Origin: an uncultured Lachnospiraceae bacterium
Lineage (GTDB): Bacteria > Bacillota > Clostridia > Lachnospirales > Lachnospiraceae
DNA length: 6,132 nucleotides
Direction: 5' to 3'
NCBI GenBank assembly: GCA_902783305.1
Contig: CACZQU010000264.1
Span: 1-6,132, forward strand
Both the position numbers and the translations under genes were made by a program. The notes beneath the pieces were generated by a model. The model was not told the DNA's origin and made no database searches. It was given only the letters and a program-made list of their open reading frames with translations. Below, piece after piece: positions 1 to 6,132 of the stretch. Within the stretch, counting starts at the first letter, position 1; each line of letters begins with the position of its first letter.

Positions 1-1
1 G

Positions 2-898
2 ATTTTCGAAGCTCTGCACAAGGCCGGCGGCGTGTTAAGCTATGGAATTCCGGAGTTCCGTCTTCCCAAAAGCCGGGTTGTGGACATGGAGATCGAGAAC
101 GTCAAATCCCTTGGCGTTAAAATCGAGACAAATGTCATTATCGGTAAGTCCGTCACGATAGACGAGCTTCTTGAGGAGGAAGGCTTTGAAGCGGTATTTG
201 TCGGTTCCGGTGCCGGACTCCCGATGTTTATGCATATTCCGGGTGAACAGGCGAATGGTGTGATGTCCGCGAATGAGTATCTGACCCGGAACAATCTGAT
301 GAAAGCATTTCTTGACAGCTATGACACACCGATTGCTCACGGGAAGAAGGTTGCCGTGGTGGGCGGAGGAAATGTGGCAATGGATGCCGCAAGGACAGCC
401 CTCAGGCTTGGGGCGGATGTCCATATTATCTACCGTCGTTCGGAGGCGGAGCTGCCCGCCCGCCGGGAGGAAGTGCACCATGCCAAGGAGGAAGGCGTTC
501 AGTTTGATCTTTTGTGCAATCCTGTGGAAATTCTGACGGATGACAAGGACGTGGTAACGGGAATCCGGTGCATCCGCATGGAGCTTGGTGAGCCGGATGC
601 CTCCGGCAGAAGACGTCCGGTGGAAATTCCGGGCTCGGAATTTGAAATCGAGGCGGATACGGTCATCATGTCGCTGGGGACCTCCCCCAATCCGCTGATT
701 GCCTCCACTACAGCTGGTCTGGATACGAATAAGCGCAAATGTATCATAGCAGATGAAGAATCCGGAAAAACCTCCAAGGAAGGCGTATATGCAGGAGGCG
801 ATGCGGTGACTGGTGCCGCGACGGTGATTCTGGCCATGGGAGCGGGGAAAGCCGGCGCAAGGGGAATTGATGAGTTTATCAGAAAGAACAAGGACTGA
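2..898 (+). CDS. gltA: NADPH-dependent glutamate synthase small-subunit-like flavoprotein (GltA/NfnB family), 5' truncated
   Basis: The frame is open from the first bases of the window. The residues before the first possible start (IFEALHKAGG from position 2) already match the family, so the GTG at 32 is internal and the true start lies upstream. I see 298 residues; the family is usually about 460, so roughly 160 are missing, including the Fe-S-binding N-terminus and first FAD Rossmann motif. Visible parts are the YGIPEFRLPK segment, a GSGAGLP motif (about residue 70), the NAD(P)H Rossmann motif VVGGGNVAMDAA (about 119-130), the family signature YRRSEAELPARREE (144-157) and the C-terminal FAD motif YAGGDAVTGAATVI (about 263-276). 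Members either pass NADPH electrons to glutamate synthase or form the large subunit of the electron-bifurcating ferredoxin-NADP reductase NfnAB. The gene that would separate these lies off the left edge. Family assignment is firm; the exact role is open. The protein should be cytoplasmic. A strong hairpin follows the stop codon. Confidence 0.92.
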   Translation: MFEALHKAGGVLSYGIPEFRLPKSRVVDMEIENVKSLGVKIETNVIIGKSVTIDELLEEEGFEAVFVGSGAGLPMFMHIPGEQANGVMSANEYLTRNNLMKAFLDSYDTPIAHGKKVAVVGGGNVAMDAARTALRLGADVHIIYRRSEAELPARREEVHHAKEEGVQFDLLCNPVEILTDDKDVVTGIRCIRMELGEPDASGRRRPVEIPGSEFEIEADTVIMSLGTSPNPLIASTTAGLDTNKRKCIIADEESGKTSKEGVYAGGDAVTGAATVILAMGAGKAGARGIDEFIRKNKD

Positions 899-924
899 AC
901 AGGAACACTGAAAAAGCAGATGGT

Positions 925-973
925 AAGGTCAGCGGGGACGGTTCATGATGGGAACCGTCCCCGATGACCTTTT
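925..973 (+). terminator. Long hairpin after gltA, probable terminator or GGGGACGG-type palindromic repeat
   Basis: Bases 925-944 pair with 952-971 over 20 positions with a single G/A mismatch (932 with 964), leaving a 7-base loop (945-951). The core is GGGGACGGTTC facing GAACCGTCCCC. A run of four T (970-973), then C, follows or overlaps the stem end. The position, 27 bases after the gltA stop and just before a new promoter, fits an intrinsic terminator. The U-tract is short for one, however, and the stem is longer and more symmetrical than usual, so a dispersed palindromic (REP-like) element that also stops transcription is an alternative. The structure is read directly from the sequence; termination is inferred. 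Confidence 0.65.
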
Positions 974-981
974 CTCACGAC

Positions 982-1010
982 TTGACGGAACAGGACAGAA
1001 TTGATAAAAT
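982..1010 (+). promoter_or_regulatory. SigA-type promoter for uppP (and probably ftsK-rlmH)
   Basis: The -35 box is TTGACG (982-987), five of six consensus bases. The spacer is exactly 17 bases and the -10 box is TAAAAT (1005-1010), also five of six. A TG at 1002-1003 sits one base before the -10 box, making an extended -10. Transcription would start near 1016-1018, giving a leader of about 36 bases before the uppP start chosen here. It begins 11 bases after the gltA hairpin, which fits a new transcription unit. I see no obvious operator around it. Confidence 0.8.
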
Positions 1011-1040
1011 GATACGAGCTTATGATGATGAAAGAAAATG

Positions 1041-1045
1041 AGGGG
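1041..1045 (+). promoter_or_regulatory. Ribosome binding site that sets the uppP start
   Basis: AGGGG lies seven bases before the ATG at 1053. The alternative in-frame ATG at 1038 has only a weak purine stretch (GAAAGAA) upstream and would place this Shine-Dalgarno sequence inside the coding region. The protein beginning [10 protein letters not shown] also matches where UppP proteins usually start. The start at 1053 is therefore preferred. Confidence 0.7.
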
Positions 1046-1052
1046 TTTTGAG

Positions 1053-1931
1053 ATGTCGTTTCTTGAAGTGATCATTTTAGGGCTCTTGCAGGGGATTACC
1101 GAGTTTCTTCCTGTGAGCAGCTTCGGGCATCTTCTGGCTGCTGAGGCTCTGATGGGGATCGAGAGAAACACCGGGGAGCTGCTTGAGGCTATGCTTCACC
1201 TTGGGACAGCATTCACGATCCTTTTTGTATATTGGAAGGATTTTGCGCGCATGGGGGCAGAGGTTGGAGGGATGTTGACAGACATTCTCCACAATGCTGT
1301 GATATGGGTTCACAACCGCAGACAGACAGATGAAGATCTGCCGTATGCCGAAGTGATGTCCACGACCTGGCGCAAGCTGGCTATGCTGGTACTGGTAAGT
1401 CTTATTCCCACCGCCGCGGTCGGCTGCAGCGCCCGGAGGCTGGTCACCATGGTGGCAGCGTCCCCTTTTTTTCCAGGGGCTCTGATGCTGATCAGCGGGA
1501 TTTTTCTGCTGGTTACGGATCTGGCACAGGGAGGGAGCCGGACATCCATAAAGGAAGCCGGGTATGACAGTGCCATGTGGATGGGAATCTGTCAGGGTCT
1601 GGCGGTGTTTCCCGGTATTTCACGAAGCGCCCTGACCATCTGCGCAGGTCTTCTGTGCGGGCAGGGAAGAAAATTTGTCATCAAGTTTTCCTATATTATT
1701 TCTGTTCCGGCCATTATCGGCGCGTGCATCGTGGAGTTCCGGCATTTTGATTCTGTCTCCATGACTTCGTCTTTAGCATGGTCTTATTTTTTTGCAATGG
1801 TTATTGCCTGTCTGTTTGGTATTGCCTTTATGAGAGTACTCCTGAAGCTGACACGGAGCCTTAAGCTCCGTATCTTTGCTTATTATAATTTCCTGATCGG
1901 AATCATTTTTTTAGTCAGAAACTTCGGATAA
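1053..1931 (+). CDS. uppP: Undecaprenyl-diphosphate phosphatase UppP (BacA family)
   Basis: This integral membrane enzyme dephosphorylates undecaprenyl diphosphate to the monophosphate lipid carrier used for peptidoglycan and other envelope polymers; overproduction in known systems gives bacitracin resistance. The product is 292 residues, a little longer than typical (about 265-290). Both signature regions are present. The first is [14 protein letters not shown] (13-26), with Q13 and E17 of the (E/Q)xxxE motif, S23 and H26. The second is PGISRSALT (187-195), with R191; E17, S23, H26 and R191 match the E. coli residues E21, S27, H30 and R174. Hydrophobic segments alternate through the protein. 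A hydrophilic stretch of about 35-40 residues (roughly 70-108) separates early helices. Phe24 occupies a site usually held by Ser or Thr. An ATG at 1038 would add five residues, but the ribosome binding site favours 1053. It is the first gene after the promoter; ftsK follows 79 bases downstream. Confidence 0.95.
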   Translation: MSFLEVIILGLLQGITEFLPVSSFGHLLAAEALMGIERNTGELLEAMLHLGTAFTILFVYWKDFARMGAEVGGMLTDILHNAVIWVHNRRQTDEDLPYAEVMSTTWRKLAMLVLVSLIPTAAVGCSARRLVTMVAASPFFPGALMLISGIFLLVTDLAQGGSRTSIKEAGYDSAMWMGICQGLAVFPGISRSALTICAGLLCGQGRKFVIKFSYIISVPAIIGACIVEFRHFDSVSMTSSLAWSYFFAMVIACLFGIAFMRVLLKLTRSLKLRIFAYYNFLIGIIFLVRNFG

Positions 1932-1947
1932 CGCTGCAGCGCTTATC
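1927..1947 (+). repeat. Small inverted repeat over the uppP stop codon
   Basis: Bases 1927-1934 can pair with 1939-1947 (eight pairs, C1942 bulged) around a TGCA loop. The hairpin includes the uppP TAA. No T-run follows, so it is not a convincing terminator. It might slow 3' exonucleases or have no role. Low confidence that it is functional. Confidence 0.3.
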
Positions 1948-2010
1948 GTTGGTACACGCTCATACAACATTGATCCCGGGGTTTGGACTGACAATGAGGT
2001 AAGAGAATCC

Positions 2011-5000
2011 ATGCCTACATCAAAACAATCTGCAAACCGTTCCAGTTCCAGTAAAACCACTTCTTCCAGGAAAAACGCCGCGAAGCGTACTGCGTCCGGA
2101 AGCACCTCAAAGCCGGCGCCGGCTTCCCGGCGTTCTCCAGCCGGGGGAACAGCTTCATCTAAAGGGAAATCTGCCCGCAAAAGGACAACTGCAGCGTCCG
2201 GAACCGCTTCCAGAGCGGGAACAAGAGGGAACCGGGAAAAACGACGTTCCGGCAGCAATCTGATGGAAAGAATCGCAATCGGCATTACTTTTGTCCTGTG
2301 TCTTGTCCTGCTGGTCGGTAATTTCGGGAACAGCGGCATTTTTGGCAAAGCGCTCAGCCAGGTTCAGTTCGGACTTTTTGGAAGATTATCGTATTTTGCT
2401 CCGTTTTTGCTTTTTTTCAGTGTTGTTTTCCTTTTTTCCAACAAGAGAAATCCCAACGCTTTCAAAAAGGTACTTGCTGCGTGGGTTTTGTTTCTTTGTC
2501 TTTGCGCGTTTTATCACCTGGCCGCAGAAGGCTTCGATGAAAGCACGCTGCTTTCGGACTACTATGCTGTCAGCGCGGACTATCGTACAGGAGGGGGAGC
2601 TGCCGCGGGGCTGATGCTCACGGCTACGACGCTGGCATTTGGCTGGATCGGAGGAATGATCGTCCTTTGCTCTCTGGCGCTGGTCTGTCTGATCGAGCTG
2701 ACGCAGAAATCCTTTGTGGATTTTGTCCTGGCGGTAACTGATTATATTCATCCCGAAGCACTCCCTGACGATGAGGAGGATTCCGTCCGTGATCTCAAAA
2801 AGGAGCTGCGCTCCCGGAAGAAGCTCAATGCCACGAGACAGCGCCGCCGCAAGCAGATTGCGAAGCTTGAGCAGGCGCTTGAGGAAGAGGAAGAGAAGGG
2901 GAAGTCCCTGTCTTTGGATCGTCTTGATCCGGATGATTTCGAAGATGAAGACGATCTCAGATATAAGGATCTGATCGGGGAGGAAAAGAGTGAGGATTCC
3001 CTGGCCGGGGAGCCTGAGATTATCCGGGAGGACAGGGAAAGAACCAGTCAGGATGAAATCACAGGTGAAAAGGAAGAGTTTATCGTAAACGAGCATGGGA
3101 TCCGGAGAAAAACCGACGAGGATGAAGAGTCTGATCTGGAAGAGGAATCAGAGGATCCGGATCAGGACCGCTCTTACCGCCCGGCCGGAAAAAAACCGAA
3201 AAAAACCAAAGGGGCAAGGAAACGCTCCAGGATGAAGGAAACGGACGAGGAGGAGCCCGGTATGCTGGCTTCTCTGGCAAAAGCGGCCAGACGGGCTTTG
3301 TCTATTGAGCTGGAGGATGAAGACGAAGGCCTGGATTTCATGTATTCCGATTCGGCTCAGGATAAGAAAGATGATGAAACGGAGGAATCCTCCTTTGAAG
3401 ACATGCCCAAAACGCGGCTTGCCATTCACCGGATGTATACGGAAATGATGGAGGAGGATCCCGGAGATACTCCGGGCTTTGTGGTTCAGGATGCGGCTGA
3501 TCCGCAAAAGCGCGGTAAGGATCCGGCAGAAAAAGTGACTCCGAAGGAAGCTTCCGTCAGCCGGGAGAAGGAGACGGACAGAGAAGAAGAGGCGGTCGGG
3601 GAAGAGACGGCCGTCTCCATGTCCGGTCTGAACCAGAAACGGGATCAGCAGCCAGCCTGGATAGGAGCGGAATCGGTTAAGCTGGTCACCATGCCGGATT
3701 TCGGAAATTCTGATTTCGGAAAATACCTGTCCGGACACAAAAGAGCCGGCACCCGGTTCTCTTCTGAGTCACTGGATCTGCCGGACGATGAAGATTTCGG
3801 CTTTTTTGATCACCGTGACGAAGGCTCAGGTGAGGATAACCGTCCGGATCAGTCAGTCGAAGAGGAACTGCCGGATCAGCCGGAAGAAGAGAATCTGCCT
3901 GCAGAGAATGAACCGGATCCTTCTGTACCGGATCAGTTGTCCGCCGAAAAAGAAACCACGGAGGATACCTCCCCTTTCGAAGGTGGAGACGACGCTGGCA
4001 TACCCGCCGGAGAAGATTCGGAAGCAAAGGAATCCGCCGCGGCTTCCGGCGCAGGAGAAAGATCAATCGAAAGCTATATGGAGGGAAAGGTTCCCAGGCC
4101 TCCGAAACCATATGTGTTTCCTACTCTCGACCTTCTGACGAAGGGAAGCACGAAATATAAAGGCTTATCTGATGAGACACTCAAGGAGACTGCGGATAAG
4201 CTTCAGAATATCCTGTACAATTTCGGCGTAAATGTGACAGTGACCGATGTTTCCTGCGGACCTACGGTTACCCGTTACGAGCTGCAGCCTGAGCTTGGAG
4301 TGAAAGTCAGCCGGATTGTCAGTCTTGCGGATGATATCAAGCTGAACCTGGCCGCGGAGGATATCCGTATTGAAGCGCCTATCCCCGGCAAGGCAGCAGT
4401 GGGAATCGAAGTTCCCAACAAAGAGCGGATTCCTGTCAGCCTGCGGGAGCTGATCGCTTCTTCGCAGTTCAGGGAATCCCGGTCAAAGCTTTCTTTTGCG
4501 GTGGGCAAGGATATCGCGGGAACTCCGGTTGTCACCGACATTGCCCAGATGCCCCATCTTCTGATCGCCGGGGCGACGGGAGCCGGCAAATCGGTCTGTA
4601 TCAATACCCTGATCATCAGCATTCTGTACAAGGCCAAGCCTACGGAGGTTCAGATGATCATGATCGATCCCAAGGTGGTGGAGCTGAGCATTTATAACGG
4701 CATTCCCCATCTGCTGATCGATGTGGTCACTGATCCGAAGAAGGCGTCAGGCGCCCTTAACTGGGCTGTGGATGAGATGACCCGCAGGTATAAGCTGTTT
4801 TCCGAATATAATGTCCGCAATATCGGGGAGTTCAATCACAAGCTGGACAAAATGGACTATGACAGCGAAAAGCCCGAAAAGATGACGCAGATCGTCATCA
4901 TCGTAGATGAGCTGGCTGATCTGATGATGGTTGCCCCGGGAGAGGTGGAGGACGCGATCTGCCGTCTGGCCCAGCTCGCCAGAGCCGCGGGAATCCATCT

Positions 5001-5577
5001 GGTCATTGCGACGCAAAGACCCTCCGTCAATGTCATTACCGGCCTGATCAAGGCGAATATGCCTTCCCGTATCGCTTTTGCGGTTTCATCCGGCATTGAT
5101 TCGCGGACGATTCTCGACAGCTACGGTGCTGAAAAGCTTCTGGGCAAGGGGGATATGCTGTTTGCCCCTCAGGGTATGCCGAAGCCGTCCCGTCTGCAGG
5201 GCGCCTTTGTCTCCGATGAGGAGATCAGCAAGGTTGTGAATTTCCTGAAGGACAGCAACCAGGCTTTTATCTCACAGGATACAAGGGTTGAGAAGCAGGT
5301 AAGTGATTCGATAATGGCAAAGACGCTTTCCGGAAAGGATGACAGGGATGCGCTGTTTACCAGCGCCGGAAAATTCATTATTGAAAAGGACCGGGCATCC
5401 ATCGGACAGCTTCAGCGTGTATTTAAGATCGGGTTCAACCGGGCTGCCCGTATCATGGATCAGCTGTGTGCGGAAGGAGTTGTCGGTCCGGAAGAGGGGA
5501 CAAAGCCCAGAAAGATTCTGATGACGATGGAGGATTTCGAAAAGAAATACGAAAGAAGCATTGACCCCAAGCCATGA
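2011..5577 (+). CDS. ftsK: DNA translocase FtsK/SpoIIIE with long charged linker
   Basis: This membrane-anchored, septum-located, ATP-driven double-strand DNA pump clears chromosomes from the closing septum, and in spore formers also fills the forespore. At 1188 residues it is much longer than B. subtilis SpoIIIE (about 790) and nearer E. coli FtsK. Domains in order: a Ser/Lys/Arg-rich tail (1-80, 21 basic and one acidic residue); about four membrane segments (near 86-104, 118-143, 152-171, 200-230); a basic helix running into Glu-rich sequence (258-296, possible coiled coil); a mainly acidic low-complexity linker to about 699 with a basic island at 394-409; the alpha domain from PYVFP (700); a RecA-like motor with Walker A GATGAGKS (854-861, K860), Walker B IIVDE (D966, E967) and ATQRPS; and the gamma winged helix (about 1110-1180, [14 protein letters not shown]). 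All motor residues are intact. GAGGT at 1996-2000, ten bases upstream, supports the ATG at 2011. Probably co-transcribed with uppP and rlmH. Confidence 0.97.
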   Translation: MPTSKQSANRSSSSKTTSSRKNAAKRTASGSTSKPAPASRRSPAGGTASSKGKSARKRTTAASGTASRAGTRGNREKRRSGSNLMERIAIGITFVLCLVLLVGNFGNSGIFGKALSQVQFGLFGRLSYFAPFLLFFSVVFLFSNKRNPNAFKKVLAAWVLFLCLCAFYHLAAEGFDESTLLSDYYAVSADYRTGGGAAAGLMLTATTLAFGWIGGMIVLCSLALVCLIELTQKSFVDFVLAVTDYIHPEALPDDEEDSVRDLKKELRSRKKLNATRQRRRKQIAKLEQALEEEEEKGKSLSLDRLDPDDFEDEDDLRYKDLIGEEKSEDSLAGEPEIIREDRERTSQDEITGEKEEFIVNEHGIRRKTDEDEESDLEEESEDPDQDRSYRPAGKKPKKTKGARKRSRMKETDEEEPGMLASLAKAARRALSIELEDEDEGLDFMYSDSAQDKKDDETEESSFEDMPKTRLAIHRMYTEMMEEDPGDTPGFVVQDAADPQKRGKDPAEKVTPKEASVSREKETDREEEAVGEETAVSMSGLNQKRDQQPAWIGAESVKLVTMPDFGNSDFGKYLSGHKRAGTRFSSESLDLPDDEDFGFFDHRDEGSGEDNRPDQSVEEELPDQPEEENLPAENEPDPSVPDQLSAEKETTEDTSPFEGGDDAGIPAGEDSEAKESAAASGAGERSIESYMEGKVPRPPKPYVFPTLDLLTKGSTKYKGLSDETLKETADKLQNILYNFGVNVTVTDVSCGPTVTRYELQPELGVKVSRIVSLADDIKLNLAAEDIRIEAPIPGKAAVGIEVPNKERIPVSLRELIASSQFRESRSKLSFAVGKDIAGTPVVTDIAQMPHLLIAGATGAGKSVCINTLIISILYKAKPTEVQMIMIDPKVVELSIYNGIPHLLIDVVTDPKKASGALNWAVDEMTRRYKLFSEYNVRNIGEFNHKLDKMDYDSEKPEKMTQIVIIVDELADLMMVAPGEVEDAICRLAQLARAAGIHLVIATQRPSVNVITGLIKANMPSRIAFAVSSGIDSRTILDSYGAEKLLGKGDMLFAPQGMPKPSRLQGAFVSDEEISKVVNFLKDSNQAFISQDTRVEKQVSDSIMAKTLSGKDDRDALFTSAGKFIIEKDRASIGQLQRVFKIGFNRAARIMDQLCAEGVVGPEEGTKPRKILMTMEDFEKKYERSIDPKP

Positions 5578-5641
5578 GATGGGATGACTGCAGCAGTTTC
5601 TTTCCTCCGTCTTTGCGGGCAAAAAACGTCGAGGTTCAGTT

Positions 5642-6121
5642 ATGACGATCAGAATATTGTCTGTCGGCAAAATCAGAGAAAAGTATCTGGAAGAGGGAAT
5701 ACGGGAGTACGCGAAACGAATCGGCAGGTACTGCAAGCTGGAAATTTCCTCCGTGGCGGATGAGAAAACCCCGGACGGGGCTCCTGCTGCCGAGGAGGAG
5801 AAGATCCTGGCGAAAGAGGGGGAGAGGCTGCTTTGCCTGATCAGAGACAGGGATTATGTCATCGCCCTTGACATAGGCGGAACCGCTCTTGATTCTCCCG
5901 GGATGGCAGAGAAGCTTATCGGACTGATGGCTCATGGAAGGAGCACGGTTGACTTTGTCATCGGTGGATCTCTTGGCCTTCACAAAAGTGTTCTGGACAG
6001 AGCGGATTACCGTCTGAGCTTTTCGAAAATGACTTTTCCGCACCAGCTGATGAGACTGATTCTGGCTGAGCAGATCTACCGCTGCTTCCGCATCATCAAC
6101 CATGAGCCGTACCATAAATAA
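5642..6121 (+). CDS. rlmH: 23S rRNA (pseudouridine1915-N3)-methyltransferase RlmH
   Basis: RlmH is a small SPOUT-class methyltransferase that uses S-adenosylmethionine to methylate N3 of pseudouridine 1915 in helix 69 of 23S rRNA, acting late, on the assembled 70S ribosome. It works as a homodimer in the cytoplasm. The 159-residue length is exactly typical. Seen in the sequence: the N-terminal IRILSVGKIREKYL start; a VIALDIGG strand (73-80); the SAM-site loop VIGGSLG (106-112); SFSKMTFPHQLMR (126-138) with H134; and the conserved C-terminal EQIYR...PYHK (143-159), part of the trefoil knot and substrate site. The start at 5642 is supported by GAGG at 5631-5634, seven bases upstream. It lies 64 bases after ftsK with no clear terminator between, so it may be read from the uppP promoter or from an undetected local one. 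Confidence 0.96.
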   Translation: MTIRILSVGKIREKYLEEGIREYAKRIGRYCKLEISSVADEKTPDGAPAAEEEKILAKEGERLLCLIRDRDYVIALDIGGTALDSPGMAEKLIGLMAHGRSTVDFVIGGSLGLHKSVLDRADYRLSFSKMTFPHQLMRLILAEQIYRCFRIINHEPYHK

Positions 6122-6126
6122 TCAAG

Positions 6127-6132
6127 AAAGGA
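6127..6132 (+). promoter_or_regulatory. Probable ribosome binding site of the next gene (cut by window end)
   Basis: The window ends in AAAGGA, a purine-rich Shine-Dalgarno-like sequence starting five bases after the rlmH stop. It suggests a closely spaced downstream gene in the same operon, but no start codon is visible, so this is inference. Confidence 0.4.

Noticed and set aside
32..34. GTG at 32 as the start of the first gene
   Set aside because: The ten residues encoded before it already match the family, so the gene is cut by the window edge.
1932..2010. Possible promoter before ftsK
   Set aside because: TTGGTA at 1949-1954 has no acceptable -10 box at 16-18 bases, so no promoter was called.
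2386..3096. A 236-residue minus-strand open frame within ftsK
   Set aside because: It lies opposite the membrane and linker coding region, has low-complexity content dictated by the other strand, and no recognisable family or ribosome binding site.
3148..4111. Long minus-strand open frames opposite the FtsK linker
   Set aside because: They arise because GAA/GAG/GAT-rich coding sequence seldom gives stops on the opposite strand; the predicted proteins are Arg/Phe/Leu-rich nonsense.
5578..5641. Possible terminator between ftsK and rlmH (ACTGCAGCAGT followed by TTTCTTT)
   Set aside because: The palindrome leaves a one-base loop and cannot form a stable hairpin.
5636..6115. A 159-residue open frame on the minus strand almost exactly opposite rlmH
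   Set aside because: It mirrors a clear rlmH gene, has no recognisable domain and results from codon bias; the equal length is coincidence.

Overview
The window carries four genes on the + strand: a 5'-truncated GltA/NfnB-type flavoprotein oxidoreductase, uppP, ftsK and rlmH. Gene content, protein style (FtsK/SpoIIIE close to Gram-positive forms, GAGG/AGGGG ribosome binding sites, a consensus-like SigA promoter) and roughly balanced base composition suggest a Clostridia-class Firmicute. Lachnospiraceae is my best guess, inferred from sequence feel and not from a search.

Layout. Positions 2-898 hold the C-terminal two thirds of the glutamate-synthase-small-subunit-like protein; its N-terminus lies off the left edge. 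Positions 899-1052 hold a long, nearly perfect hairpin (925-971, followed by TTTTC) and then, only 11 bases later, a good SigA-type promoter (TTGACG, 17-bp spacer, TAAAAT with an extended TG). The upstream gene therefore probably ends here and a new transcription unit begins. uppP (1053-1931), ftsK (2011-5577) and rlmH (5642-6121) follow in the same direction with gaps of 79 and 64 bases. I see no convincing terminator between them, so they could form one operon. The last bases (6127-6132, AAAGGA) look like the ribosome binding site of a further gene just outside.

How the genes relate. UppP recycles the undecaprenyl lipid carrier for cell-wall synthesis. FtsK couples septum formation to chromosome pumping. 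RlmH methylates 23S rRNA during late ribosome maturation. All three are growth and division housekeeping functions. The upstream flavoprotein belongs to nitrogen or redox metabolism and appears transcriptionally separate.

There is no sign of a defence island, prophage, CRISPR array, transposase or other new system. The more interesting points are the architecture of the FtsK protein (a very basic Ser-rich N-terminal tail, a ~455-residue charged linker with an embedded basic island, and an in-phase A_AAA_AAA slippery heptamer in that island), the GGGGACGG-type palindrome after the first gene, and a nine-codon mini-ORF ending one base before uppP. No gene-free stretch exceeds 300 bases.
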